DNA of 64,000 bases. Source: Eustoma russellianum (Eukaryota; Streptophyta; Magnoliopsida; Gentianales; Gentianaceae). Shown piece after piece: positions 21,800 to 33,070 of the stretch (the first letter of the stretch is position 1; the number at the start of each line of letters is the position of its first letter). Location of the stretch: assembly GCA_036186865.1 (NCBI GenBank), contig AP025056.1:25466786-25530785 (forward strand), read 5' to 3'. The notes beneath the pieces are model-generated. The model was given only the letters and a program-made list of their open reading frames with translations, did not search any database and was not told the origin of the DNA. Both the position numbers and the translations under genes were made by a program.

Positions 21800-24000
21800 C
21801 CATCTGAAGAAATTTCACGAGAAAATATCCCTCATTAACCTGAGGTTTGGGCTGTTATTTTAACGTTGATGAAACTCACTCAACAACAACTCTTTTGTCA
21901 AAATGTCTCACTTGTAGCTAGGTGACCGTTCACCAGCCGTTGAATTTCTCAGATCAACCAGAAATTGACACGTGACGACCCTTTTTAATTAAAAAAATAA
22001 AATTGTATTTTTGAATAAAGGATTTAAAAGAAATTTAAAAATTCTAAAAATTGTAAAAATTAATTAAAAAATATTTCACAGACCAACCACTTTTTTATTC
22101 ACAACTGGTCAAATTTACCAAACCATTCGTATTTAAGAAAGTTTAGGGGGAGTAAAAACCATATTTGTTTAGTATTGAGGTGGGAATATATATAATTGTA
22201 ATTGATGGTGTATAGAACGTATCGGAATTTAAATAGCTATCAAAGATGAGAGACAGGAAAATTGACCAGAAAAATTTAAAAGACAAAATAGTAAATGGCC
22301 GGCGGGCCGGCGGCATTGACCAACAGGGGCCATTGATCGGCCTGTTTGACCATTGGGGGTGGGCAGGGGCAGCAGGAGTGCGTTGAGGTTGGTCAAGCTC
22401 GAAACACATACCCTCATATTATATCCTATATTGAAAGACATGGGGAGCTAGTGTATCAAAAACGATATTCATTACCAAATACTCAGATATCAATCCGAAT
22501 CTCATACACCCAATTTTAACAACCAAATAACTTGTATAGATTTGGAGACCCTCCAAACTCATAGAGTTAATGAAGATATATTGTTCTTGTTTGATTTTAA
22601 TATCATAAAAAAAGTTAAACCATTTAGTCGTTACTTGTCTATTTTTAGCGTGTTAATTTAAGTAAACTAACAAAATTATTTAAGTATTAAGTCAGATATC
22701 AGTATGAAATTTTAATTGCTAATATAATATATAATATTTATGGCACAAACTGAAATAAAACTAGGTATTTTTATTATAGAAAGACTATTATTTTCGAACA
22801 CATCAATAGATAAGATGACTCGTATGTATATTGCATATCATTGTAATTAAAGAATATTAATAAATTTCATTTTACTAGAGCATTTTAAATTTTCTCTCAA
22901 AAACAATACATAGTGTTATTTTCTTCTATTCTTTTATTTTTGCAGAACCTACTTACATAGTTTAAGCTAACTTAATCGAAGAGGCATCATTAAGTATAGG
23001 TAAGTAAAACAATAATCAATACTTCGACACCATATATTTAGATTGATTATGTCGTACTTATTAATGATCGTTTGTTAATTTGTTACCATTTACATATCAT
23101 TTAAAGATTATGTGAATAAATGAGTCTAATCAACCATAGACGTCATGTGATGATTGACCTAATTATAATTAGGGGACTAAATGTCAGGTTTGACTAAGCT
23201 GAAATTAGGAGCAAGAATTGTAAACTTAAGAAATGGGAAATTTACCTTTCAAATCGTCCACTGTGTTTAAAGGAGGATGATGAAATTTTAAATGGCTAAA
23301 ATGTTAAAAGAATATATATAAATGGTTAAAACGTTCTCTAACAAAAGTATGTTGGCCTCTAAAAAATTTTGCCCCATATATTTCTATATGTACACACATA
23401 TATATAAATGTATATGCGCGCATACAAACATATATAGATACATATGTATATATATGTGTGTATGTTTATATGTAAATATAAATATATGTTTATTTGATAT
23501 GGTAAGGTATAACGATCATAACATCATGAGTGTGCGAGGGAGTTTATACCCTTAATCCATTTCGGGATGTCTGGATTTGTCAGCTTTGTGATGGATGATT
23601 GATCGATAAAAAAATAAAAAAAAAAAAGTCTTTAGCATATTGAAGAAATTTGTTGTTGGTGGGTAAGGTTACGATTAAGTCAGGCTGAGTTTATTATAAT
23701 CTCTCAAAATTGCGGGAGTCCGTTTTAGCCGATTGAATAAAGGCGTGGTAAGAGCGAGACTGCGTACTGAGAATTATAATAAGTTTTTACGCCATATTTA
23801 ATTTGTGTAAAAAATTACCTAAGACCCTAAATGAATTTCCCAGTATGATGAAGACTTGTGTTTGTGTTAGTGTTTGTGTTTGTTTTGTGTGTGTTTGTGT
23901 TTGTTTATTTGTCCTGTGTTCATATTTGTGTGTTTGTGTTTGTTTATTTGTCCTGTGTTCATATTTGTTTTATTTGACATTTGTTTTATTTGATTATTTG
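21800..24000. other. Non-coding: MTHFR upstream flank and simple repeats
   Basis: AT-rich. It should contain the MTHFR promoter just right of 21654, but I cannot point to a specific box. A GC-rich island with GGCCGGCGGGCCGGC lies near 22298-22312. A TATATG/CATATA-rich stretch occupies about 23370-23480, and TGTTTGTTT repeats fill about 23855-24010. Confidence 0.5.
23370..23485. repeat. Degenerate (TATA/CATA)n simple repeat
   Basis: Alternating purine-pyrimidine tract of TATATG, CACACATATATA and similar words. Confidence 0.7.
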
Positions 24001-24012
24001 ATATTTGTTTTA
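23855..24012. repeat. TGTTTG/TGTTTTATTTG repeat at the pararetrovirus left end
   Basis: Tandem arrangement of GTGTTTGT and TTATTTGTCCTGTGTTCATA units; the latter occurs twice, about 23905 and 23945. It lies directly before the viral primer site. Confidence 0.8.
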
Positions 24013-24014
24013 TT

Positions 24015-24026
24015 TGGTATCAGAGC
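24015..24026 (+). promoter_or_regulatory. Pararetrovirus minus-strand primer binding site
   Basis: TGGTATCAGAGC, complementary to plant initiator tRNA-Met, 60 bp before the first ATG of the movement protein frame. Caulimovirids use this site and conventionally number their genomes from it. A four-codon ORF (ATG at 24028) lies in the short leader. Confidence 0.9.
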
Positions 24027-24074
24027 CATGGATAATAGTTAGATATATGGTAAAGTTCAACACATATTCTCTTG

Positions 24075-25117
24075 ATGAATATAATCAAGAATGAAGATAC
24101 TGTTAAAAACAGTATTGAAGAAGAATATAATATTCCTCATAAAATAGATTTACTTAATAAATGGACAATTCCTAAGGTATACTATAAAATAGTTTATCAA
24201 TTAGGAACTTTTGAGAAGTTAGGATTGAAACAGGTAGTTAAAACTACTGAATCTACTATATCTATTAATAAAGATGATATGATAATAAAGTTACTTAATG
24301 ACAAAGAATTATGCAGATATAAATCTAATTATAGATTTATTCATATTGGCTTAGTTCAAGTAGCTTTTAAACCTTTAACATTAGAAGGTTTGCCAGAAAG
24401 CTTTTTAGTAGCTTTAAGAGATGCTAGAAATAATAATTGGAAAAATCATTGATTGGTATAATACAATCATCACTCGCACATGGTCCAGTATATTTTAATA
24501 TATATCCAAATTTAAGATTATCTTTATCAGATGTTAATGTTTGTGATGCATTAACTTTAAATATAAAAACTCATGGTTATGATTACAAACCAGGATCAGA
24601 AGTGATATGTGTTTGTTATAGAATATATTATAAACCATTGGTTACATTAAATCCTAAATGTAGGATTATGGATAAACCAATAAATGAAACAATAATAATA
24701 GAAACAAATTTTGGTAAATCCAATATAAGTACTATGAGAAAAATTAAATGGGAAAAAAGTGATTTTCCAGAAAATTGGGTAATGGAAGCATCGATTCCTT
24801 CAAAATCATATGTGGATAATAATCCAATTAATATTATACAGTCTGATGAAGGAACTGTACAAATAAAATTTGATAACAAAAATCTAATAGATTATAGAAC
24901 AAGATCTAGTATTTCAGGAAGTAGATCTTCACATCATTATATATCTCCACTTGATTACAAGGTAATAAGTCTTTCAAGGGCTTCAACTTCTCAAATAAGA
25001 AAAGAATATCCTGCATCAATAGATGAAATAAGAATTAATGAAACTAATATAGTTAAAGAAATTCATAAAAATCAAGAACCGGAAATAACCGAATCTGAAA
25101 TGAATTTTTCCATATGA
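24075..25117 (+). pseudogene. Pararetrovirus movement protein region of ORF1 (frameshifted)
   Basis: The 30K-superfamily movement protein moves virus through plasmodesmata. Two frames cover it: 24075-24452 (HIGLVQVAFKPLTLEGLPES near its end) and 24437-25117 (LAHGPVYFNIYPNLRLSLSD, then LTLNIKTHGYDYKPGSE). These are the conserved core blocks of the caulimovirid movement protein. The frame break lies at about 24437-24452. The C-terminal part after KWEKSDFPENWVMEASIP is serine-rich and degenerates past 25117. The first ATG is at 24075. Confidence 0.82.
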
Positions 25118-25211
25118 ATATAAACCAGAAAATAGATTTTAGGTCATGATCTCTGGCAAGGAAACAAATAAATGAAGAATTTAATTTACCTAAATGGAAA
25201 CCATTTAGAAA

Positions 25212-25547
25212 TTGGTTTTTTTAGTAATTTTAATACAGAAGATAAATTATATTTTCAAGAACAATATTATAAAGACCTCTCTGAAAAAAAATCAAGTAGT
25301 ACCTTTTGTACCTTGGTTTTTAAACAATTATATACATAGTTTTATCTCTGTCATAGAAAGAGATTATACTATAAATGGGAAAATATTACATACAGTTTTC
25401 CCTCCGCAGCAATCTTTTCAAATAGGAAAAGATAATGAAGTCAAACATTTTACTGCTTTTCAAAAACTTCTGGAGAATAATACTCTTCAAACAACAGCTG
25501 CTCATATAAATATGATTTTGACACAACAAAATTATAGCAATTTATAA
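25212..25547 (+). pseudogene. Pararetrovirus ORF1 linker between movement and coat regions
   Basis: A 111-codon reading, of which the part from VPFVPWFLNNYI onward looks genuine. Such a segment separates movement and coat proteins in related endogenous caulimovirid polyproteins. The first 30 or so residues are probably out of frame. No catalytic motif is visible. Confidence 0.55.
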
Positions 25548-25589
25548 TTAATAATATTAGGAGAACAATTAAAATCAATAGATAATAAA

Positions 25590-26960
25590 ATGGATATGAT
25601 TCTATCATATATCAAAGAAATAAAAACAAAAGTACAAGTCACTGACATGGCTAGTACTAGTAGGGATATTATAGCAATTCCTACAATTCAACCTCCACCA
25701 GAGGTAAAAGATTTTAAATTAAAATCTACTACTGATTTAGAAAAGATGTTAGATATTAAGTTTAAAAATCTTAAATTAAGTACTCTTGATGAAGAATTTG
25801 AAGAATTAATGAGTGATAAAGACAACCATCATAAGGTAATAGATGATGAAATAAATAAACTAAAATATAAATTTGCAGATAAGCAAATACAAAGGATGTA
25901 CTATTATCCTAGACCTACTCCTCAAGATGTATTAATAGAGGAACAAGAGTATATATTTAATATTCATATCATAGAAAATATATCTATGAATGGAATATAG
26001 ATGGATATACAGAACGACAAATATATAATGTTGTTCACAGAATGTTAATGTATAGCACTATTTGTAAAAATAATTGTAATATTGACAAAGGTGTAGCAAA
26101 TATGCTTATATCTGGATTCACAGGTCAATTGAAAGGTTGGTGGGATAATTATTTTACAGCCCAAAATAGGGCAGAAATATTAAGTAATGTAAAAATAGAA
26201 GATGGAGTACAAACTGAGAATATAGTTTATACTTTAATACTCAATATAATAGAACATTTTACAGGAAGATGGTCCGATAATTCTGAAAATATCAGAACAT
26301 TATTACAGAATCTTAGATGTAGAACACTTACCTCATTTAGTTGGTATGAAGATACGTTTTTAAGTAGAGTAATGCAACTCCCAGAGTCTAATAGTACTCA
26401 TTGGAAATCAAAATTTATTAATGATTTACCTTCCTTATTTGCGGAAAGAGTTCGTAAGAATCTTCGTAAAGGGGAAGTAAGTATAAATTATGAAAATTAT
26501 ACTTATGGCAAATTAATAGGAACTTGTATACAAGAAGGTTTAGCTTTATGTAATGAAATAAAGTTAAATCAACAAATTAAAAGACATTCTCTAAATGAAA
26601 AAAGATAATTAGGTCAATTCTGTGCTTAATTTGGCATGGAAGATAATTTAGAGAAAAATGATAAAAAACATAAGAAAATTAGACCTTCTCATAAATTTCA
26701 AAAAAGGAAAATGAAAAGAGAATAGAGAAAAAGAAAGAGATTTACAGAAAAGGTTGTTAATGCCAAGAAAAAATATGGGAAAGATACTAAGTCCTTTAAA
26801 CCTTACATAATATGTAGGAAATGTGGACGCACTGGTCATAAGGCAAAAACATGCTGGGTAAAGAAAAAGATTAATAATCTAGAAGATAATAAATTAAAAG
26901 ATATTCTATCAAATATTTTATTAAATTCAGACTCTGAAATAGAGTCAGATCAATCTTCTG
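25590..26960 (+). pseudogene. Pararetrovirus coat protein region with zinc knuckle
   Basis: Frames 25590-26000 and 26042-26608 carry the capsid core; ISGFTGQLKGWWDNYF is a hallmark of caulimovirid coat proteins, with RWSDNSENIRTLLQNLRCR downstream. A basic stretch follows in changing frames. The CCHC motif CRKCGRTGHKAKTC at 26813-26854 binds viral RNA. Breaks lie at about 26001-26041 and 26609-26700. It makes the shell of the icosahedral particle in living relatives. Confidence 0.82.
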
Positions 26961-26977
26961 AATATCCAGAAGAAGTC

Positions 26978-27463
26978 ATGGGAATTGAAAATGATAGTAT
27001 ATATTCTTCAGAAGAAGAATGTGATCCTTGTAAAAAAGGAGAAGTATGTTGTGAAAAATCTTCTGATATAGAAGAAGATCAATTATACCAAATTATTTCA
27101 CAATTTCAGGATTTAGAATTAAATGTATTAACAAATGATATTTTAGATTTGTTAAAATTAATTGATGATTCTGAAATTAAAAAAAGAATTATATCTTATA
27201 TCAGTAATAAGGAAGAAGCTGAGTCTTCTACAAGAATAACTCAAAATACAGAACCTTATACGTTAGCAGAGGTTAAGAGACAGATGTCTCAAAGATTTAA
27301 AAATGAAAAATCCGTGAGTATTTCAGAATTAATAATTGAGATTAATAATCTTAAACAAGAAATTAAGGAGATAAAACAGAATAATATAACATTAGAGGAG
27401 AGAGTCCATAAATTGGAAAAAGGGAAAGAGATTCTCTCAGTACCTTATGAAAATATTTTATAA
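26978..27463 (+). pseudogene. Pararetrovirus ORF1 acidic and coiled-coil segment
   Basis: 161 codons, glutamate-rich (SSEEECDPCKKGE), then a heptad-like region (ELIIEINNLKQEIKEIKQNN). It sits between the zinc knuckle and the protease, where related viruses have an acidic coat tail. No enzyme motif. Confidence 0.6.
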
Positions 27464-27523
27464 ACATTAAATGATTAGAAATATTTATCTATATTAGAAA
27501 TTGTTACTTCACGAAAATGGTAT

Positions 27524-28315
27524 GTGAAGATTAATTTGTTAATTGATGATAAATTTTGTAAAGAATTAGTAGCACTAGTTGATAGTGGTGCAGATCTGAA
27601 TTGTATTCAAGAAGGATTAATACCTACTAGGCATTTTCAAAAAACTACTCATTCATTAAGCTCTGCGAATGGACAGAAATTGCAAATAAATTATAAGCTT
27701 CCACAGGCTTACATTTGTAAAGATCATGTATGTATTCCTGTTAGTTTTTTATTGGTAAAGAATATTACTAACCAGGTGATACTTGGTACACCATTCTTAC
27801 AAAAATTAATTCCTATCAAAAACATTGATAAAAAAGGTTTTATAGGAAATTTCAAAGGAAAAGAAATTACTTTTCAATTCATAACAGAACCTTTAACTAG
27901 GTTTATAAATAATTTTACAGAATCTGTAAAAGCAAAAGAAAATCAAATTAATTTCTTAAAGCAAGAAATTACAATATTAACTATAGAAGAAAAATTACAA
28001 AATCCTAAATTACAGGATAAGATTAAAATAACACAGAATGAGTTTTCATTACAAATATGTAATGACCATCCTAATGCTTTTTGGGATAGAAAGAAACATA
28101 TAGTTTCTCTTCCATATGAAGAGGATTTTGATGAAAGAAGAATTCCAACAAAGGCTAGACCTTGTCAAATGAATTCTGAATATTTAGAATTATGTAAAAA
28201 AGAAATATCTTCTTTAATAGAAAAGAAATTGATTAAACCATCTAAATCTCCATGCTCATGTACTGCATTTTATGTTAATAAACATTCTGAACAGGAACGT
28301 GGAGTTCCTAGATAA
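27524..28315 (+). pseudogene. Pararetrovirus aspartic protease and start of RT
   Basis: ALVDSGADLNCIQ near residue 18 is the retropepsin active site (DSGA), followed by VILGTPFLQKLIPI, the usual flap-distal block. The protease would process the polyprotein. From about residue 180 the reading enters the RT finger domain (HIVSLPYEEDFDE-like, then CSCTAFYVNKHSE). An in-frame TAA at 28313-28315 stops it just before the RT core, which continues in the same frame. Confidence 0.85.
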
Positions 28316-29433
28316 GTGATAAATTATAAACCTTTGAATAAGATATTAAAATGGATTAGGTATCCTATACCTAATAAAAAGGATTTATTGGATATGTTAA
28401 ATGAAGCACTAATATTTTCTAAATTTGATTTAAAATCAGGCTATTGGCAGATTCAAATAAATGAATCTGATAGATATAAAACTGCATTTACAGTACCAAT
28501 AGGACATTATGAATGGAATGTAATGCCTTTTGGATTGAAAAATGCCCCTTCTGAATTTCAGAATATTATGAATGATATTTTTATTCCATATAGTGATTTT
28601 ATTATTGTAGATATAGATGATATTCTTGTATTTTCAAAAAATATTGAAATACATTTTAAACACTTGAATATTTTCAAGAAAATAATTATTCAAAATGGTT
28701 TAGTTATTTCTAGACCAAAAATGTTATTATTCCAAACAAAAATCAGATTTTTAGGTCATAATATAGAAAAAGGGAAAATTATTCCTATTAATAGAAGTAT
28801 TGAATTTGCTTCTAAATTTCCAGATACAATTCTGGATAAAACCCAATTACAGAGATTTTTAGGAAGTTTAAATTATATTTCTTCTTATTATAAAAATTTG
28901 GCAGAAGATACTGCAATATTATATGACAGGTTGAAGAAAAATGTTAAACCATGGACTGAAGATCATACAAAAGCGGTCCAGGTAATTAAGCAAAAGGTAA
29001 CTCATTTGTCTTGTTTGATGTTAGCAAACCCAAATGGGAAAAAATTATAGAGATAGATGCCTCAGACATAGGGTATGGAGGTATATTAAAACAAGTTTCG
29101 CCAATAGATAATCAAGAATATTTGATTAGGTTTCATTCAGGAAAATGGACTAATAGTCAAAAGAATTATGCTACTATAGCAAAAGAAATTCTTGTTATTG
29201 TCAAATGTGTTCTTAAATTTCAAGATGATTTATATAATCAGAAGTTTATTATAAGAACTGATTGCCAAGCTGCAAAATATATGTTTAATAAAGATTTCAA
29301 GCATGATGTATCTAAGCAGGTGTTTGCGAGATGACAAGCTCATATGGCGCCATTTGACGTTGAAATTCAATACAAAAAAGGATCAGATAATAGTCTTCCT
29401 GATTTTCTTACTAGAGAATATATTAATGAATGA
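28316..29433 (+). pseudogene. Pararetrovirus reverse transcriptase and RNase H
   Basis: The RT core shows VINYKPLNK, FSKFDLKSGYWQIQI, TAFTVPIGHYEWNVMPFGLKNAP and the catalytic box IIVDIDDILVFSK (DIDD, usually YxDD), then FLGHNI and LQRFLGSLNYIS. A frame change falls at about 29015-29050. RNase H follows with EIDASDIGYGGIL, YATIAKEILVIVK and RTDCQAAKYM, is interrupted by TGA at 29332-29334, and ends DFLTREYINE at the TGA 29431-29433. No integrase follows, as expected for Caulimoviridae. Confidence 0.9.
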
Positions 29434-30785
29434 TCTTTTTGCAGGAATGTCTCAATGGGGCAGAGGGAGTCCCTGGAGAGGACGAGGAACCTACTCTAAT
29501 AGAGGAGGAAGAGGTGGCGAACTACTTGGTCAACAAAGATTGATTTCTGCAAATATTGCATCTTCATCTTCGAGTAATACTCAAAAAGATGATGAAAAAT
29601 TATACAGAGAATTTTTAGCTTATAAAGCTTCTCAGAAAAAAGGAGGATAATAAACCTTCATATGTTACAATGGTAACTGAAGAGACTGACGAAGTTTATG
29701 ATCAAAGCCCATATACTGAAAGTATATTACTTTTGGAACAAAAAGATTTTAAATAGAAAGATCAGCCCTTGATTATATTACAAAGGTATTTGGATACAGT
29801 GTCATACACTGCAACTTCTTATAAAAATAGAAATTATTATGAGTCTATACTCAAAGTCACAGAATCCTGTGAAATTACCCATTTTACAACAGGGAATTCT
29901 ACTGTGTACAATTTTAGTAAAGTAATAGTCAAGCAAGTTATAACTGCTGAATCTTGGGGAATATCTACTCTTAAAGAAAAGGAGTTTATATATCCTGAAA
30001 CAAAAATTCTAGTCAAATATAATTACTGGGATTATGTTGATGCATTTTATAGGGCTTTCTTATATGAAAACCCAAAGAAGAAACATTCTTGGTTTTTCAG
30101 GATATGTCCTGAAGTTTATAAACAAGAGATTCCAAATTGGTTATATCAATGGTGGGCATCATATGGCCCATCAATTAATATTTTACCAGAACCATATAAG
30201 AGTTTATATGCTCAATGGATTGAAGTTTCGTCAGCTCTTATAGAAGCTCAGAACAATAGAAGCCTAATAACAGGCATGAATACTTTGCATTTCTTTATGG
30301 AATTTGGAATTCCATGGATTTGGAAATGGAAAGTTAAAGTGGGTTATACTCCACATAATATTCCAGCATTGAAAAGAATTTTTTATACCAAATTCTGGAA
30401 GAAAATGACTCAGAAAAATGAAGAAGGAGTTGTGGAAGGACAACAAACACTTGATCATATCCAAGAAGTTTTGATGAAATATAATGTACAAATGGAGGAA
30501 CACAGAGATCATACGAGCCCTTTTCAGCAAATAATGCAAAACATGAAGATGGTTAAAGGAGTCTTATCAAAAGAAGAAATGATATCTTCATATTTTGAAG
30601 AAATTAAAAAAGATCTTATAAGAAATCTTCAAAAAGATGAAATGAATGATTCCAGTTCAGATATATCTATGACTGGAAAGGACATATTAGCTGGAGAATC
30701 TCAAGATCTAGATGATTTGGATGAGGAACAAGTTCAGCGAATGATTGATAATATTCATCAACAAATTAGCAGAGAAATCGGCTAG
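29426..30785 (+). pseudogene. Pararetrovirus ORF2, function unknown
   Basis: The ATG at 29426 overlaps the end of ORF1 by 8 nt. The first part (to 29650) is glycine/arginine-rich (WRGRGTYSNRGGRGG). A frame change near 29650 and a TAG at 29753-29755 interrupt it, and then 338 codons run open to 30785. That part is tryptophan-rich (FFRICPEVYKQEIPNWLYQW, then YGPSINILPEPYKSLYAQW) and ends in a charged helical tail. Comparable second ORFs exist in florendoviruses; I know of no assigned function. A nucleic-acid-binding RGG role for the N-terminus is inference only. Confidence 0.72.
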
Positions 30786-30976
30786 ATCTGAATTGAAGCG
30801 ATCACATGGCAGACATATTGGTCCACCATGAAGACTAATGCAAAAGGAAGATTCTTTGAGTTTTGGCATTATATTGGCCCTTATTGTAAATTTAAATTTC
30901 ATGTGCATTTTATGTAAATTTCATTTCAATTTCATTTGTAATTTAGTTTAGACTAGAGTTCAAATCCGGAAGGCTG

Positions 30977-30989
30977 TCTATAAAAGGAG
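30977..30989 (+). promoter_or_regulatory. Pararetrovirus pregenomic promoter TATA box
   Basis: TCTATAAAAGGAGG followed by TCATTCCTCATTGGA closely follows the layout of caulimovirid pregenomic (35S-type) promoters, where a TATA box precedes a CATTTGGA-type start region. It lies about 190 bp after ORF2, the expected place at the 3' end of a linear integrated genome. Confidence 0.65.
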
Positions 30990-31036
30990 GTCATTCCTCA
31001 TTGGATAAAGGAAGCTTTGGAAGAATTTTACATAAT

Positions 31037-31212
31037 ACATGTATATATACATATACATATATATACATGTATGTATATATATGTACATATGTATATGTAT
31101 GAAATCTATGTGTGTGTGTGTGCAGATACATACATATGTATATGTACGTATATACATACATATATAAGTATATATATGTGTGTGTGTAAATATATATGTG
31201 TATGTATTTTTC
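31037..31212. repeat. Compound (TA/CATA/TG)n microsatellite at the pararetrovirus right end
   Basis: Alternating TATATG, ACATATAC and GTGTGTGTG words begin within about 40 bp of the viral promoter. The readings on both strands here are simple-repeat artefacts. Confidence 0.85.
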
Positions 31213-31416
31213 TTTTTTATAAGTTCGGGTTTCATTCATGCTTCGAAAATTCAAAATATGGGTTCCATTCATACACTCCATCAACACCGTGCTTAAGGTG
31301 ACAAGATTATCTGTCTTATTGCAAATTTTCAAATGTAGAGATCCACTCATACAAATCTCGACACCTGAAAGTATATTTGATTTTCTAACCATAAGAGAAA
31401 CAGTTGATCCAAGACT

Positions 31417-31955
31417 AAGGGTGAGCAAAGAAACTGAAAACCGTAAAACCGGATTTAAACCGAACCGAAAATATGGGTTTTAAACCAAACTGGAGCTGTA
31501 TAACTTTAACGGTTTGGTTCCTAGACCGGATTTCTGGTTCATGGTTCCAGTTTGGTTCCTAATTTCCATAAACCGCTGGAACCGGAACCAAACAGTATAA
31601 ATAATAATATTTTACTTTTTCTATATAAATAATAATTAATAGTTTTTGTTAAAAAACTAATTAAAATTTTAAAACCTAAATGATAATTAATAGTTTTTTA
31701 TATAAATAATAATTAATAGTTTTTTATATAAATAATAATTAATAGTTTAAAACCCTACTGGAGTAAATAATAATTAAATTTTTTTTATATAAATAATAAT
31801 TTATAGTTTTTAATATAAATAATAATTAATAGTTTAAATAATAATCTATTTTTTGCTTTGGCGGTTCCCACGATTCTGAACCGGAACCGAACCGTATTAA
31901 ACAGTTACGCAGGTTCACAGTTCTAGTTCGGTTCCAAAAATATTATGCTTCCAAG
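31417..31955. mobile_element. hAT-like non-autonomous element remnant
   Basis: Begins AAGGGTGAGCAAAG, then AACCGGATTTAAACCGAACCG, and ends in the inverse style GAACCGGAACCGAACCG...GTTCGGTTCC. AACCGG/GGTTCGG-rich ends with a GGGTGAGCAAA start are common in plant hAT-type MITEs. The right terminus and the 8-bp target duplication could not be found. Confidence 0.4.
31605..31850. repeat. Tandem ATAAATAATAATTAATAGTTTTT repeat
   Basis: About six imperfect copies of a 26-bp AT-only unit in the middle of the hAT-like remnant. Confidence 0.75.
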
Positions 31956-32929
31956 ACATATAATTATATGAGTACAAAGTTATCTCGTATATGAAAAGTC
32001 ATGTTGAAAGTTGTAATTATTGTTATATTTAACCAAGTGAATGCATTGATTATTTCTTCATGTGTTGAATTCAAATGAATTCAAATTTTATATTTCATGA
32101 ATACACTGTGGTTCTCGGTGTATAACACATCGTAATATTGTTACGACTATATAAGCCTATTCAGGTAAACTCAATTTTTGCTTTTAACATTTGCTGCATA
32201 CACATGTGACGTTGTTGTTGTCATCGTGTCATACGGTGTGTTTGACACTGTAAATGGTGCCTTTTTTTTTATCAAGTTGGGAAGATACTCTCTATACTCA
32301 AATACAAATATGCTCTTAGACATCATCAACACATTTAATCTGTTATATGTATCAGTAACCAACATTTTTTATTTTCCAATCTTTATATAGTCACTTAGCA
32401 TCTCCACATGGTGTACAACCATCACTTGAGAACATCGTATTCTATTTTCAACTATCTTCTCAAAATCTTATTAGACTACCTGTACCCAAACGGTCTTATT
32501 CTATTACTGATGAAATTATACAGAACGACCAACGGAGTATGCAAAACAACAACAAATCAATAGTCATCTTCGCGAAGACAACGACAAATTGTCTCCCAAT
32601 GTCTAAAAACATGACTTTGAAATAATGAGCAAAAAGAGGTGACATTATGCCGAAATGTGAGTACTTAATAGAGTCATAAATAAGCTCTACAAAGATCTTT
32701 TAGACGCGAAATACGAAATCCAACGTCTCAATGAACAACTTCATCAAATGCATGACCCACCAAAATCAAATGGTGTTTCATCTTCTACCAAAGCAAACAA
32801 ATCTCTCAGCAAACAACATTAGGTCAACATACATCTTCTTATATATGTTAAAATGGGAAGAGAGCATCAACTTTTTTTTTTTCACCTTCAGAAGCATTAG
32901 GTCAACATATCTCTTCTTATATATGTTGT

Positions 32930-33070
32930 AGCCGGGGATCTCACTAGAAGCAGACTCTCTATCCTTTGTGATAGAAGTATTGTCTGACTACCACTTACCC
33001 TCCCCAGACCCTAACGATATCTTTTGCTATCGTTGGGATATACTGGGTCCGGATGATGGATGATGATGAA
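32930..33070 (+). mobile_element. SINE-like 3' part
   Basis: The CTCACTAGAAGCAGACTCTC...ACCCTCCCCAGACCC...GGGATATACTGGGT segment followed by GATGATG repeats is a pattern common at the 3' ends of SINEs in asterid genomes. The Pol III box half is not recognisable. Confidence 0.45.

Larger units (their letters stand above)
24015..31035 (+). mobile_element. Endogenous pararetrovirus (Caulimoviridae, florendovirus-like), nearly full length, defective
   Basis: An initiator tRNA-Met primer site is followed by movement protein, coat protein with zinc knuckle, pepsin-type protease, RT and RNase H in one strand order. An overlapping second ORF and a caulimovirid-style promoter follow. There is no integrase and there are no LTRs, which separates it from Ty3/gypsy. 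The two-ORF plan (ORF1 ending at 29433, ORF2 from 29426) matches what is known of florendoviruses; Petuvirus is the main alternative. Frame changes or stops occur near 24445, 25118-25210, 25550-25590, 26001-26041, 26609-26977, 27464-27523, at 28313-28315, near 29015-29050, at 29332-29334, near 29650 and at 29753-29755. It cannot encode a working polyprotein. Confidence 0.88.

Noticed and set aside
21286..21807. 173-codon plus-strand reading
   Set aside because: Antisense of MTHFR exon 1.
23803..24042. 79-codon reading full of CVCVC and LFVL
   Set aside because: Product of the TGTTTG repeat before the viral primer site.
24015..29433. Reading the RT-bearing block as a Ty3/gypsy retrotransposon
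   Set aside because: No integrase, no flanking LTRs, and a movement-protein domain upstream; the gene order is that of Caulimoviridae.
30978..31428. Tyrosine/isoleucine/threonine-rich readings on both strands
   Set aside because: They follow the compound microsatellite at 31037-31212.
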